Shown here: positions 24,101 through 36,897 of the stretch, one piece after another | How positions within the stretch are numbered: the first letter of the stretch is position 1 | Layout: each line of letters begins with the position of its first letter | Assembly: GCF_001039355.2 (NCBI RefSeq) | Contig: NW_019775450.1 | Location: forward strand, 69,649 to 133,648 | DNA length: 64,000 bases | Reading direction: 5' to 3' | DNA from: Lingula anatina | Lineage: Eukaryota; Brachiopoda; Lingulata; Lingulida; Lingulidae | Notes under the pieces: model-generated | Databases searched by the model: none | What the model was told of the DNA's origin: nothing | The model's input: only the letters and a program-made list of their open reading frames with translations | Position numbers and translations under genes: made by a program

Positions 24101-25765
24101 TTACATAAGTTTTATACACTTTGTTTCCATGGTAATGTACTACTGGTATTATACTAGTAACTGGATAAGGGACACATATAGTTACTGTCAAAGGGTCATT
24201 CTCCACGCGGATGACCCCTTTGTGGTTTCTGTCTTGTATCTGTTAACTGGCCAGGGATAATTTTTAGTCTAGTAAGAGTCTTGGTTATTTCTAGCATGAC
24301 TGCAGGTGAAAGACTAAGACCTAAGTTACTTGAGTTCACTGGTGCAGAAACGGTTAACCTTCATGTAGCACAGACACCTTGTTTCCTCATGAACTCCTAT
24401 ATGTTTATTGCATGTAAATGTTTTTACTATGCAAGTAAATCTGTTTTAGTTTAACATATGTTAGACAAGCTATACATTCAATAAACCTGCTTGTTTAATT
24501 GTACATAATTTTATGCTGCCAGATGTTTCCTGAAAACAATGTTCACATACACTTTACTTGTAGAAAAAAAAAACTTTGTCTTCAATGATTCAGTCTTTGA
24601 TTTGGGAAATCAAAAAGTTATCATCATTACATCTTTATCATATCTGCTCAAATACATATGAAAGACAAATATTACATCAAATTTATTTATAAATAGCTTC
24701 ACTTACTTTCTATCTGATGTCACATATTTAAGTTGCTGATAAAAACATGATATAGTGGCCTAGAAACCTGCGGTCATATTTGCTCAATGGAACTGTACAT
24801 TGAGTGTCAGGACTCTAAAGTCTTACTTACAAAATGGGATCATATGCCTAGTACATGACATGAATTTCATTAAAATTTATGCACTTTACTCCTCTCCATT
24901 AAACTTATCACCTTATCATTTAAACTCTCTGTTGGAAAAAAGAAAAAAAATATATGCTACAATTAACGAAGCCCTGGCTGAAAGATTTTTTTTTGTATCT
25001 GTAGATTAACATAACTTATGTCTGTAGATTAATATGACGTATTAATTTTAAACACAATGAATAAGAGTGACTTTACAAAGTACCAGAGTAAAATGCATTC
25101 ATCATTTACTTTCAGCAAAATCACATTCATTTTAACTTCATAGAAAGGAAAATATATAAATTAAAAAATAAGTGAATAAATAATTCAATCACTAATTGAG
25201 ATACAGTAAGCCCCTAGGAACATTTTATTCAAACATCTTTAAAATAAAACAATATTTCCACTTACTTCTCAAAATTCCACCACCATCTTGGACTCCACCA
25301 TGATACAAGTGCAAGATTCTCACTTATGAACGCCAGGGACCAGAACATCAACAAAACAAGTCCATGGCCACGCGCCGGAACCGTGGGCAACTTCTTCGTC
25401 CTTTCAAGATGGAGCACATACAAACTGAATATCCAGGCCCAGGTCCAAAATACTAAACTGACCACCATATACAAATAAACCACCTTAGAACCGAGATATG
25501 TTGCATGGAGCGTGAACATGGCTAAACTAATCGCCCCCATGAGAATACTGAGAAATACTTGCAAGCGATGTAGATTTGACTTTGGTAAAGTACTTTGGTC
25601 AGCTAGAGCTCCATATTTGTGATAGGCTACCACTTCCACTCCTCCAAGAAGTGTAATAATTCCAAAAAGAACTGATGATGTGACGGTGTCTACAAAGCAG
25701 TGGTTAAGTCCGTGGTCAACCCAGGGGTTGGAGAGGCTACTGTTGGCTGGACAGAAGGTCGCCAT
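11683..25765 (-). CDS. ABCB6: ABCB6-type ATP-binding cassette half-transporter
   Basis: The exons, 5' to 3', are 25266-25765, 23384-23537, 21134-21320, 20629-20712, 20156-20258, 19698-19787, 19316-19437, 16748-16857, 16334-16399, 15941-16161, 15501-15564, 14933-15018, 14520-14577, 14038-14142, 13581-13654, 13085-13185, 12604-12716, 12228-12391 and 11683-11812. Phases agree and give 843 aa, close to the roughly 840 aa usual for ABCB6. The order is an N-terminal membrane domain (MTABC_N type, with ENLALVSW and WWW), then a six-helix core beginning LQLFVLL, then the nucleotide-binding domain. That domain has Walker [10 protein letters not shown], signature LSGGE, Walker B IVLLDE and H-loop AHRLS. 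The start is the ATG of [10 protein letters not shown]; an in-frame TTG lies four codons earlier. Known family members act in porphyrin/heme or metal transport in mitochondrial and endolysosomal membranes. Exons 4-7 are present a second time at 17447-18827; adding them would insert 133 residues in frame. The intron after exon 4 has a GC donor. Confidence 0.93.
12021..12237 (-). repeat. 50-bp tandem array carrying copies of a 5' splice site
   Basis: Five copies with an exact 50-bp period begin at 12021, 12071, 12121, 12171 and 12221. Read on the minus strand, each contains GAGGGGAA followed by a GTAAG-like donor. The copy at 12221 is the real end of ABCB6 exon 18 with its donor (GGGGAAC/GTAAGTG); the other four lie in the intron. 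At least two of the intronic copies keep a perfect GTAAG. Confidence 0.85.
13769..13815. repeat. AAT microsatellite in ABCB6 intron
   Basis: About 15 uninterrupted TAA/AAT units. A second AAT run lies at 14593-14645 in the next intron. Confidence 0.95.
14593..14645. repeat. AAT microsatellite in ABCB6 intron
   Basis: About 17 AAT units, just beyond the acceptor of ABCB6 exon 13. No function is evident. Confidence 0.95.
17368..19232 (-). repeat. Duplicated ABCB6 segment with second copies of exons 4-7 (proximal unit)
   Basis: This unit is almost identical to 19235-21104, introns included. It carries exon copies 18744-18827, 18278-18380, 17828-17917 and 17447-17568. Each has the same length and phase as its twin (84, 103, 90 and 122 nt), intact acceptors, and donors GC, GTGAG, GTTAG and GTGAG. 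It ends in a long GA microsatellite (19153-19232) at the single 'n' of 19234, where the sequence restarts. I read it as an unmerged second haplotype or a recent tandem duplication. The normal-length protein needs only one set. Confidence 0.88.
19153..19232. repeat. GA microsatellite at duplication seam
   Basis: About 40 uninterrupted GA units ending next to the single 'n' at 19234. The twin unit has a shorter GA run at 21060-21104, just before ABCB6 exon 3. Open frames across these runs encode only Ser-Leu or Arg-Glu repeats. Confidence 0.97.
19235..21104 (-). repeat. Duplicated ABCB6 segment with exons 4-7 (distal unit)
   Basis: This is the unit continuous with exon 3, holding exons 20629-20712, 20156-20258, 19698-19787 and 19316-19437. 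Differences from the proximal unit are substitutions and short indels mostly in introns, plus a longer AT run (20915-20940) and a shorter GA run. Confidence 0.88.
22644..22881. mobile_element. MITE with perfect 30-bp terminal inverted repeats and TA flanks
   Basis: Both ends carry the same 30-bp inverted repeat, beginning CACACACTGGACAATAGAAG and ending TGTCACCCCT. A TA dinucleotide sits immediately outside each end (22642-22643 and 22882-22883). A TA target duplication is the hallmark of Tc1/mariner insertion, so this is probably a 238-bp non-autonomous mariner-type element, inserted in ABCB6 intron 2. It has no coding sequence. Confidence 0.85.
23852..24089. mobile_element. Foldback MITE-like element, copy 3
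   Basis: The left end ATTCCCACAGAT is answered at the right by ATCTGTGGGAA. Inward pairing includes GGCTTAAATGTCTGTCAC against GTGACAGACATTTAAGCC. The core TTAGGGGGTAACTATC matches the cores at 333-528 and 1682-1856. It lies in ABCB6 intron 1. Confidence 0.75.
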
Positions 25766-26803
25766 TGTAGCCAACTAAATTTGCTGTAACAAATATGTTT
25801 AATCAAAATTATATCGGATTAGTAAAAAATTCATATCCCACGTTCAATCAATCTATGCAATTTCATTTTCAAAATATTATATACTTTAATACAGTTATTA
25901 ATTCACTTTGGGGACAAATCTAGTGTGGTGAATTAAGGGGTTTTTTTTCTGGTTTCTAGATCCAGTGGCATGGTTGATCAAGGTGACAGACAAACGTGCC
26001 CAAAGTCAAATAATTAATGAGCGCAGTACGCCGGCCGGGAGAAATAGCAGTCGAGTATTTATAAATAATCTGTTATGTTTTACATTTAAACAGTTTACCT
26101 TCACACTGAGAGCCCTTTGAAACGCCTTTGACCACCTTGTGTAAGATCTCCTATATCGATCTGTTATCAGCGCATGTTTTTGCTAAATCATCTTGCTGGT
26201 AAAGTTTGTTTTCGTAACATTTCATTGCACGTTGTGCTACAGAAACAGATGGCAGCACTATCAAGAGGAGACTGTCTATATACCTCCGATACATCGCTTG
26301 CTGAAAGATGGCGCTATGTACAAATGTATAAACTTTGCAACAGCAGATTTAGGGGTTTGCTGGGGGAGGGGGGGGGGGGGGAGAGAGGGGAGAAGAGAAA
26401 ACATTATCTTTTTTTGCGTTTGAGGTTTGTGGCCTATTTTTAAACTTTGCAGAATGTTTGTAGACAAAAAAGGGAAGAATAAAGGATAGGCCTAAATAAA
26501 ATAAATAAATAAATAAATAAATAGCCTAAAATATGAAATAAAACGGAATAAATGAAAATACCAGTAATGATAGTGTTCATATTGATAATAATGATTAGTT
26601 TAGTAGGAGCAGTACATAGTTAAGTGAATAATACAGAAAGAAATGTTTTGTGCCTTTTTAATTGCAAAAAGTATATTCCAATATCGTATAAACAGAAACA
26701 ATGAAAAATTAACTAATATTTAATTGCTTACATAAATGACCATAGAATGACTCATGCATGGAGCATTATTCTCTAAGCTTCAGCAAAGTATTGTACATCT
26801 AAT
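25766..26803. other. Upstream region of ABCB6
   Basis: Probably holds the 5' untranslated region and promoter of ABCB6. No TATA-like box, CpG cluster or other exon could be fixed. There is a G-run at 26361-26390 and an AAAT repeat near 26495-26522. Confidence 0.4.
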
Positions 26804-27099
26804 CAGTGACGGAATTAGAGGAGGGGGGAGCGTTCAGGGGGGTCCTGCACCCCCCCCCCCCCCCTCCTCCGCCTTCGGTTTCTGAAAAATATATCAAACC
26901 AATATTCCCCTCTTGAAATTAGAATTTTGACTAATTGTGTTTTAGCTATAAACCGTACCAAAGGCCACCGTTTAGCCTCCAAAACATCAAAAAATGTTCG
27001 AGGACTGAACCCCACGCGAAGGGGGCGATGGTCGGCTTCGCATCCGAGGCCTGTCGTTCTGGACCCCCCCCCTTCAAATAAACCTGAATCCGCCCCTGC
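26804..27099. mobile_element. Probable MITE with imperfect inverted ends
   Basis: Left end CAGTGACGGAATTAGAGGAGG; right end, reverse complement, CAGGGGCGGATTCAGGTTTA. Both lead into a C-run or G-run (CCCCCCC near 26850-26864 and 27064-27072) and a symmetrical interior. The 'CAGGGGCGGATTCAGG' end is a style common in short animal DNA transposons. Only the ends support the call. Confidence 0.5.
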
Positions 27100-27748
27100 T
27101 CATGCTCATATTTATGGTACACGTACACCCTCGGAATTCTTTAGCATTTTTCTTTCTCTAGTGCGCATTATAAAAATGTCACTCCAAAAGTCGCGTAACA
27201 GTTTCCTGTCGTGATAGAACATTTGTACATGCGAAATAAAAGTGCAAGTAACCAAGGTGATCAAAGATTTTTGCACACACACAAATTACAATCTCAATAA
27301 TCCAGGAAATGACAGCAGAAAACATGCTAAATATATATCTGTTGATATTCATCTTCAAATGACTTTAGATTTAACAGAACAGGTCTTTATAAAATGGTGA
27401 CATATTAAAGTGTACCATTCATATGTGATGCCTATAAATACATATATGCACGGCGCTTAAATAAGACAAATACAAATAAAAGAGACAAATAAATATTTAT
27501 TTCAGAGATAACGAAATCAATCAATGAACTTCTGTGTAATGAATATATAGGACAATTAATGTACCGTCATCTTTAATCTCACACCATTTATTGTATAAAT
27601 TATGTGCGACGAAAAATAATAACAAAGAATATAAAAACACCGATGTTAAATGGAATGTTTTCAGTGTTTAGATAATAAGAACAATATGTTATTTAGCTAC
27701 ATGTATGCTGTAGTTATCTCCTATGAATAATCACAAGTCATTTTAATA
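27100..27748. other. Intergenic stretch between ABCB6 and SLC28
   Basis: AT-rich with no exon recognised. It may hold the 3' untranslated region of the SLC28 gene. AATAAA-like strings are frequent by chance at this base composition, so no poly(A) site is called. Confidence 0.4.
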
Positions 27749-27899
27749 TCACGTCACATTATTTCCCTTTCTTCTTTGTGGTCTGTCGTGCTGTGTATCC
27801 TGAGATTTCGGAGCAAGGCCTGTGTCATTATCCATAATTCCCTGGGGATATAATGAGCCCTTTACAGCTCCCCGACCTTTATTTTTTTTATCCACGTCA

Positions 27900-28683
27900 T
27901 TACACCGATTCACCGGTGTACAATAACCCTATAAAATAAATGAAATTGGAATAATAATTTTTGACCATTTACTCATGGTGTTTTTCTCTTCAAACTCTAT
28001 GTAAAAATGATAATACAAAGGTATGGCCTTCCGAGTTTGTATTTCAAACAATGTTGCTGCAATAAATATCGTTATACAATTAATTATTATTTGGGCGTTT
28101 AAATATGAAAAACTGAATGCTGGGAAATTCTTCGTAACTGCCGTTATATTCACAATCGCCAATTACTTGGATCACATAATTCTCTAACGGAATAAACAAC
28201 AGATTGAAAAACAGAAGAGGTATTGACGCAGGAATTAGTAAGCTGCGCTTTTTTATTTTTTTTTCACTGAAATTCTCATTTCCTGTTGAAGATGACGCAT
28301 ATTGGATGCACGTCACCCTTACTAACCTGCTATACACGCTGTAAGGAAACAAGCCACGTTCCCGGCAATCATCGCCCTCACCACCACTTTGGCCAAGTCA
28401 CGTTTCCTAGAGGGCGCCATCGCTCCCAGGCCACCCAGTTGGACGCCTATTGAGGCCAGGTTTGCAAATCCACAGAGGGCGTATGTTGCTATAACTTCGG
28501 AACGAGGCTGAAATTCAACATGCACGTGCTAAGATTAAATGAATACCTTACTCAAATGATCAATTAAAATAATCTCGTAGGAGCATCTCGTTAAAAATAA
28601 CAAAAGTTGTCTCAGAAACACAAGGCAACTGCCAAATAACTAAATGATGCAGTTTTTGTTACTAGAGTTGAAGTTGATACTGT

Positions 28684-28723
<40 letters not shown>

Positions 28724-31700
28724 TCACCGTTAACACCCCGCCCACTAATGTCTGGTTTGTAGCTGGTAAGAAAATGACATCAAATATATACTGCGGTCCC
28801 TCTGTAAAGTTCTGCTTTGTGTAACTTTGTAAGATGTCCCTGTTGTTAATTAGCTTTCCCAGGGCATCATAAGCGACGAATTCGTTCAGGAACGTCTTGA
28901 TCCCTATCAGTTCTGCCACCTTACGGCAATCTACCGCATCCGTTCCCATAACAAAGGCAAATGGCCATAAAACGTAAGAGCATATCAACTGAAACGATAA
29001 ATGGAACAAAAACTGATTGCAAGCTAACATTTCAGAAACCAAAATATGCTCCGACGACAAGAAGTAACATCCTGAAAATGCTGTGATGTAATTAAGTTTA
29101 AATGCTGAAAATATCGAATTATAAAGCTGCATTTCTCTGATAAATGAATAATATTCAGGTTATAGCCTACCAGTAAGCTTGTGCTTACAACTGGACAACA
29201 AAGTCTGTGAATTCATACATCGTTGGCTTGAGAGCCTTAGAGATACCAATAGGGCGTTTGTAATATTGGCATTATTTCTAACATCTTCTTTCTAATATTA
29301 CCATGGAAATTTTAATTAAAAGGTGACTTTTATTTTAGCTTGACAAACAAAGAGTCAAAATGGTTTATTAATTTACGTTTAAGTTAAAGTTGCCTAAATA
29401 TCGGACGTGTACACGAAAAGCCTGCAATAATATTGATAAGTTAATGAACAATATATCACCTGGAACGTGAGTTCAGGATACAATGGAGGCTCAAGCCCAA
29501 CGCGATGCCCACACCACTTTAGCGTGGCGTTCACGAACTCCAGGAGAGCAAGGAACGCGATCAGGTTGGCGGCGATGTTGGCGACCAGTTTAATGGACGA
29601 TGAAGCCCCGGATGAAGCTGCCTCGATGATGTTTCTCTCTTTCCTGTAAGTCAAAGCACATGCATAGTCAAAATGTCGTATTAAAAACGCACTGCATTAA
29701 ATGATTTTAATTAGTTAAACTAGATAAACTGTTACTTAATATGAAGTTTTTCAAAAATGTGTTAAATTATGGACCCGGACCATACACGATTTTAATTCGA
29801 AACGGCGAATTTCATGATTAACCAAATACCACTATAAACGTGTTGTCGATTTCCTTATCAGGGTTCAGATTCAAAAAAGGAACCAATTTTAGAACATTAC
29901 TGCTTTTACTTTCCCTTTTTTGACCAAAAATATCACCTAAACATTGCAAGGAGAACTTATGTTTACTGATACTTTGTGGGACTATTACGCATTTATGCAG
30001 TCCGGGAGAGAAGAATAAGCAAGTACATGTAAAAAAAATCTTGAGTTAAGATTCAATTTCGACGTCAAATCTACTTTGTCTCCTGCTGTATGAGCAAATG
30101 TGTGAATCCCTTCATTAAATCATGTAAAAAAACTTACAGTGTCTCCATAACTTGGATGTCTTTTGATGTAGTCTTGGATTTCTTAGTTTCGGGATAGAAT
30201 AACTTTGCCATTGCCAGAGCTGCTGGGGCTGACATCACAGAGGCGGACAAAAGATGGTTGGCTGGGACCTAAAATAAAAAAAATCGAATTACAGAATCCA
30301 CTCGCAAGGATTAGGACCAAATATGAAAGATTTTGTTTTTTGAAATGTAGTTTTTGAATGGATATGACACGTCTTATTTAACGTTCATAAGATTGTGAAA
30401 AGAATGAAAACAAAAAGGAATCTAGACAGCAAAGCTGACAAATTTGCACATTTACTGTTTGAATATAAATAGGTCACACTCTCCTTTTAGCGGTCTCAGT
30501 CTCAATATACCTAGCAGTGATCCACTGATACAGTCAACACTGCAATATAAGTCGCAAAAGCAAAAACGGCCCATACTCGTTCAAGTTTACTCACACCAAA
30601 TATTATATAAGCCGCCAGCACACTTCCGGCTATTGTAGCAAACCCTCCAGTCATCACAGCATGTATTTCTGAGTTTGTCATGTTTGGCAACAGGGGACGG
30701 ATCATGAGTGGTGCCTCGGTCTGAAATGAAAATGTTTTAATTTATCATTTTTTATTACTCGAGTGACGTCATAGGAGAACCTGCGGCAGATTCCGTACGC
30801 CTTACTTTTAATACGCAGGTAGCAGACATTATTTGTGTGCAGTAATATGCGTGAGGGTGTGGAAAAGCAGTGTCATTTTTAAAAGCAACGGGGTTGGAGT
30901 TCAAATACACATGTACTTCTTTTTTATCTAAATATTTTGGATAGAATGTTTGTCCAGCACAGCGCATCAAGGACATCTGAGCCGTCCTACCTGTCCAATG
31001 AAAATATTGCCTGCCGCATTGAGAGATTCACCCGCAGTCGTTCCCATGGAAACCTGCATCACCCAGGCAACCTTCCTAATCACCACCTGCATCACTCCGA
31101 GATAATATAACACCGATATGGCTGTGCTGAAGAACACGACTACTGACAGAACCTGGAGAGTAACATAGTAATTATCATGAACCGATTGAATGAAAAGAAA
31201 ATGCATGCATTTGCTTGGTACTTGTATGTTAAAATGTTCGATTTAATTTTTGGAAATATCATTTAAAGTGCCAGCGTATAATGCTAGATTTGTGGACAAA
31301 AAGATTAAAACCTCAATTGTGTATTAGACTTTGTGTAGAATCAATAAAATCTCAAACTTCTTTGGAGCGACCTGTACGTGCATGGGAACATGGAAGGGCA
31401 TGTTAAAAAAGCATAAAACATATTACCCTTGCCATAAATCCTAATTTCGATACTTGCCTTGAAAGCGAAAAAATGATGCATATACGTGTCAGATCCAAAG
31501 ACAAAGGCGGCACCAGCGTCTGAATTAGCCAGAAATTCTGTCACTCTGTCTCCTAGCCACTTGAACGCCTCAAACCCCCAGGACGTGCGGAGAATCAGTA
31601 GGGCAATGATGAACTGCAGTGAAAGACCCCATATAACTGGTCGCCATTTCACCTAGAATGTAATGTAATTATAGTTGATAAAATGTCAATCTTCATAAAT

Positions 31701-33758
31701 AAAATGCAGTACAATCTCAGTATACTCACTGCATGTCCCAACTGTCGGACATGAATTTAAGACTCAGCATAATGCGTCTCAAAATGACTTGCTACCGGTA
31801 CGGTGCGCTCTATACTGCAGATGTGCTTGCACCTTCCCAGATCAACGCAATGTGCACGCCTTCGCATCTAACGCAATGCTTACGCTGTTTCTGTTGTCAT
31901 GAAGATTGAAGTAATATTTCACTTTGGCTGACCAACGCCATTAGATTTGAGTTACGCAATCGACCGAAGTATCCCAATCGACAAAATTTATAAATCACAA
32001 ACCTGGGTTTTCTCATAATATATCTAGAGACCTTAACTTAAGTTAACTACTTAAACTCTTGAGACTGTAAAATCTCATACAGCGATTCTAGAAACTTCCT
32101 TTTATGATTGAAGAAAATGGCGTTGGTTTTAAACAAAGATCTGTAAGCTAAATTAAGCTATCCTTGTTTTATTCTGAGTCTTACCCTTGCCGGATTGTGA
32201 GAGAACACGAACATCAGAAGCACGTAGACCAGTATCCCCGCGGCGGAGACCAGGTTGTACGGGTTCGGTATGGCCACTTCTACCACCAGGTAGACCACAA
32301 GGGCGATCAATAAGGCCACATACAGGCAACTGAAATGCATAAGGGTGAAACTTTAGGGAGGAGGATCTATGGAGTAAATCCGAGACGCTTTCTGAATAGA
32401 TGAGGAATGTAAAATGTGTTTGTGAATTAACAATATTAAACACTATTTAGAAGTACATTACGGATTATTTTTAAATTGTCTTACTGCCACTGAAAATAGT
32501 CAATTTAGATATATGCCCGTGTAAACTTGCTGAGTAGTGCTTCTGTCATTTCTAAATGTCTGAATCAACCAAGCGGATACGTGTACTACTTTTCACGTAG
32601 GTATGGCAATACTAAAAACTTGCCATAAACTAAGTTTAGTATTAGCAAAAATACCAGGTCCTACTTACATCGTGAGCCACCTCCAATAGGCAGTCTTCAA
32701 GAAATTCATCACAGGCTCACCAATGTAGCTAGTCAGTGACGCTTCACAGTAACGCCATATTACCGTGGCTAACCCCAAGACCGCTGCCACCACAGTAGCA
32801 ACGACCAGACGCACCGAACCCTCGTCTCCGAAACGATGCCGCATTGCTAGCCCCACGTAGACAGCGTATAGAACCAGGAGAATGACGTAGATTGCTCTCC
32901 TGGAAATGAAAAGGATGGCTTAAAATTAAAAAGCGTTGACGTAAGGTGAGATACAGGCAACAGAACATATACTTGTATTGCCAATAATGTGATGCATTCT
33001 CAGTAATATCTGTAGCAAAATTATCTAAAGGCAACAGGAATACTGACATTGTCATTGACACTGTACATGTATCACTGGTTTTTTATAAAAGTATCACTAC
33101 CTTGTCTGTCTAACTGTAATAATCAAGACCATGCACATTTATACCGTACATGTACAATATGGGCATATTCACAAACATTCGCGCATATTTTACAATTCTT
33201 ACCATATGCCTATATTATATGTCGCGTAAGTCTCAGTAACGGATGTCTGTATAATCGCTACTCCTCGGAAGAATCCATTTGGAGGTTCTTCAACTAATTC
33301 CTCGAACATCACATCTTCTGAGTCAGCCCTGTCTCCGGGATGTGATTGCTTATCTTGTTCACTAATATCATTCGCCACAGTAGGTGTTTCTGTGACTGTC
33401 TTCTTTTTAATATCCCCGCTTTCTATGTCTGCAATGTCTATGGTTTCCAACGAACTGGCATAAGCAGAGTCCGAGTCTTGGTTTGGGACACCGCGAAGCT
33501 CAATAATTTCAGGTAGCTTAGGTGAACCGTCAATCTGTAAAAGTAGGGCAATACAGGTATTACATTATAAATATCACATTATTATTACTAACTGTAGCTT
33601 ATAAATGGCCAAAACGCTGATCTCGGTGTAATAAAGGCAACTTGTCATTTAGTGTTTCTTTTAAGTAAAGGCAATACAAGAAACAACAACTGACATTAAT
33701 CGGGTAGTGCAAAGCAGAAATCCAAGTCGTAGACAGGTCTCAAAGGAAATGACATTTT

Positions 33759-33794
<36 letters not shown>

Positions 33795-34541
33795 ACACAC
33801 ACACACACACACACACACGCGTGCGCGCGACAAGCATTGTTATTCTTTCCTGTCCATTTAGGGTGGAGAGTTTACTTGAAACATATCACGTTCTGCTTCC
33901 AATACATAAGATCCGTTAACGGATTTTGCGGTTTTTTGATTTCATTTTTTCTCAGAAAGGTGTGTATTAACGGAACAAATCATATACAGTTAGTTCACAA
34001 TTTTTCATCTAACTTTTTCTGATTTAACTGGGCATGCCCTTGCAATTGCTTTTCAAGACGGGGCGGCGGGATGGAAATTCTGCCAAACCTACTTTTTACA
34101 GCAATATATCAAAGTTCATCAGATTCTTGACTGGGCAATCGAATGTAATATGGCAGCTTTTGATAAAATCCTGCAAAATAGCATATCGATTTGTTCTTGG
34201 AGGAGCGCCAACATAAATGCCAGTGCTTCACCTAAATCTAGGACACTGTTATAGGCAATTTATTAAAATGTGCCCATTTTGATTTCAGTCCGTGATTAAT
34301 GTGAGAATAAATCTATTACGCAGCTAAAACATGAAACTTAGCCTTAAACCGGGATTTCACATCATCTCATTAAAATGAAAGTATATGACGACTCACCATA
34401 TATGCTTTGTTACTCCATGTTTAAGAAAAGATCATAAGATATGAAACCTTCACATTGAAAAGAACTACAGGCACATCTTTTACTAAACATTTAGAATAAT
34501 TCAATAACAGTACTCACCACGGTTACTTCAATGTGCGGCAT
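27900..34541 (-). CDS. SLC28A3: Concentrative (Na+-coupled) nucleoside transporter, SLC28/CNT family
   Basis: The exons, 5' to 3', are 34518-34541, 33203-33534, 32669-32899, 32185-32329, 31458-31652, 30991-31152, 30595-30720, 30138-30268, 29460-29643, 28728-28988, 28327-28507 and 27900-27928. Phases agree and give about 666 aa. The first exon encodes only MPHIEVTV, followed by a long acidic, hydrophilic cytoplasmic N-terminus and then membrane segments. Family landmarks are [23 protein letters not shown] running into [51 protein letters not shown] and [15 protein letters not shown]. These form the conserved CNT core that binds nucleoside and sodium at the plasma membrane. The exon 5 donor is GC (TTCAAG/GCAAGT). 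The symbol denotes the closest vertebrate family member by eye; SLC28A1/A2/A3 subtype is not resolved. The C-terminus is uncertain: after the last splice the expected frame stops within nine residues, while a second frame stays open to 27749. Confidence 0.9.
28688..28720. repeat. GA microsatellite next to SLC28 exon 10 donor
   Basis: About 16 GA units (CT on the coding strand) begin only 7 bases past the GTGAGC donor of exon 10. Expansion here could affect splicing, but nothing shows it does. Confidence 0.95.
33761..33818. repeat. CT then CA microsatellite in SLC28 intron 1
   Basis: A compound (CT)n-TTT-(CT)-(CA)n-CG run. It is simple sequence only. Confidence 0.95.
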
Positions 34542-36518
34542 ATTTGTATCCTAACAACTCCTGTTACTGTCACTGTCCAGATGACATTTTTTGCTTATCG
34601 TCGTTTGTAATTCCCTTGGAGCAAGTCTTTTCCTTTCTGTATTTTTTCCTTTCCTTTTATATGAAATCCTAACAAATGTACTAAATCTCGAAATCTCCCA
34701 AGTCCACTCTAGAAACGCATGTACATATACAAATCAAATCACCTGGAGCTCTCCACTTTGTACACAACTCTCATTCATGAATGACTTTTATGACTTCCAG
34801 GATCTATATGACCGTGATACTCGAGCGTGATTGGTTGATTTGATGGGAGTGTCAGTCAGCTCATTTACTTCCCTGGTGATTTGCGTAAGTAGGCTGCAAT
34901 TCAACCAATGGGATCGCAGATACGCACGCACTGGCACGTCGAGAGAGCAAGGTCATGACCTCCCTTGACCTTTTTACCTAATATGGGAGTACTGTTTCCG
35001 CAGTTGAATTGGAAGCGTGTGTACGCGAGGTTAGGGAAAACATGACGTACAGTGATGGCTATAAATAGAATTTCTGCACTGATATGTGGATAAGTATAGC
35101 GTAAAATTCATTTAAACTAATTCTGTCATTAAGATAAAATAAGAAATGGTCTTTGGATTTTTCTAGAATCAAAAGAAGTGTTTGATCAATACAACGCAAG
35201 TTCTGATTAAAACTGCTTTTTATGCTTTTTATCCATATGAATACTGTACAAAGCAGTTTAGTAGCAAATAACAATTCATCAACACCTTGATAATCATATT
35301 ATTTGCAGACCTTGTTCCACGTTCTCAGTTTCATTACTCAGGATTGTGTAACAACCCCCCCCCCCCACAACCCCTCAGCGCCCTGTCAATCCTGGTTTTT
35401 GCTATAGATGATAGGTAAGCAAGAGCAGCAAAAGTTGCCTTGTTTGGTAAAATGCTTATAGTTAGATCCGTTTTGCTTGTCTAGTATATACCCCAGTAAT
35501 ACCGGTATGTTCAATTTGGGAGGGTGGGGGTGGAGGTGGTATTGGATACATTCAATGTTGTAGGGGGGGGGGGGAGAGCACGTGCCCACGGTGTCACCAC
35601 TACATGTAGGAACTTCCATACCCTGCAGCAACAGAAGGGATGCCCCTACAGTCGTTGTGCAGTATATACTACTAGCTTACATGTATACAAGCCCTGTGCA
35701 CGTGCCTGTTAAACCGGAGTTGCGACCAATTGGGCGAGAATTCTGATCCACTCTTATTTATGTGTAATTAAGGAAAAGGCTGCAATATTAAACGTCCATG
35801 AACAGTGACTATGCATTTGATGATGACAATCAAACATTGCCAAAGTCTCAACAGAAGAAGTGAGAGTGGACAAAGATGTGTTCTCCAAGCGGTCGCAAGC
35901 CCGGTATAACAGGAGTTTGAGTGTGGGGATCGCACTACTAGTACGTACGTATATACCGTTTATACTGTACCGCTAGTACTATTACCATAACATAACTTCC
36001 TACTTCCGAGTCATCTGCGCTCTGCCAGCTAAAAACCTGCCCCTCCAGCAGACCTCTATTTCCTTGCTGTTGGAATAATATTGAGTCATATAAAGGATGC
36101 TAAATGAATACATGATTCACTGAGCGGTTATAAAGCATTTGACCATCCATCTTCCTCCGTCTATCTCAGTGTAAAGTCACCTTTTTTAACAGTTTAATTG
36201 CTTCCACTACTGCTGTAAAACTATAAAGGATCGGAACAAAGCCCAAATGAATATTTGCGTCCGCTAAATGCTTGGAGAAGGTATAGCCACCAACACCTGA
36301 TGTGTCTGATTAACCCTTTCCGATGTTATATGTGATTGAAAAAAGTCAATAGCAGAATAAGTATTGGTTTTTCTTCAACAGTACCCATTTGCTATGACTT
36401 ATTTCTGCCACATTATTTTTTATTGTGCCTCATTAATCTTTATGTCTTGGGCGTATAATTACTTTTCCTGTTCGCTATTTAACTGAAAAACCGAAAAAAT
36501 AGATGAAAATCAATACAA
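34542..36518. other. Upstream region of SLC28 and non-coding stretch
   Basis: Presumably holds the 5' untranslated region and promoter of SLC28. It includes G/C runs near 35356 and 35563. No exon is recognised on either strand. Confidence 0.4.
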
Positions 36519-36642
36519 GTGTGTATGTGTGTGTGTGTGTGTGTGTAAATGTGTGTGTGCGTGAGTATGGGCATGACAGTATGTTCGGGGGGTAGAGAAA
36601 GGATGAGAGTGAGGGAGTGAGGGTATTGTGAGTGTGTTACAG

Positions 36643-36694
<52 letters not shown>
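36519..36694. repeat. GT and GA microsatellites
   Basis: A GT run at 36519-36546 is followed, after a G/T-rich spacer, by interrupted GA at 36641-36694. Confidence 0.9.
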
Positions 36695-36897
36695 AGGGGG
36701 GGTAGACCTAGTATCAAAGCGAGCATCCTCCGTTAAAGACAGATAAAACCTTTAAGGTCATCCCTGGAAGATAATGGCACGCACAATGCATTTAACATGT
36801 AACAAGACGCGGCCTTTGTTGAATATGGTTTTTATGCTTTACCCACATATCTAGAGATGTCACGACTGGTGCGTCAACACAGACAAACATAACTTAC

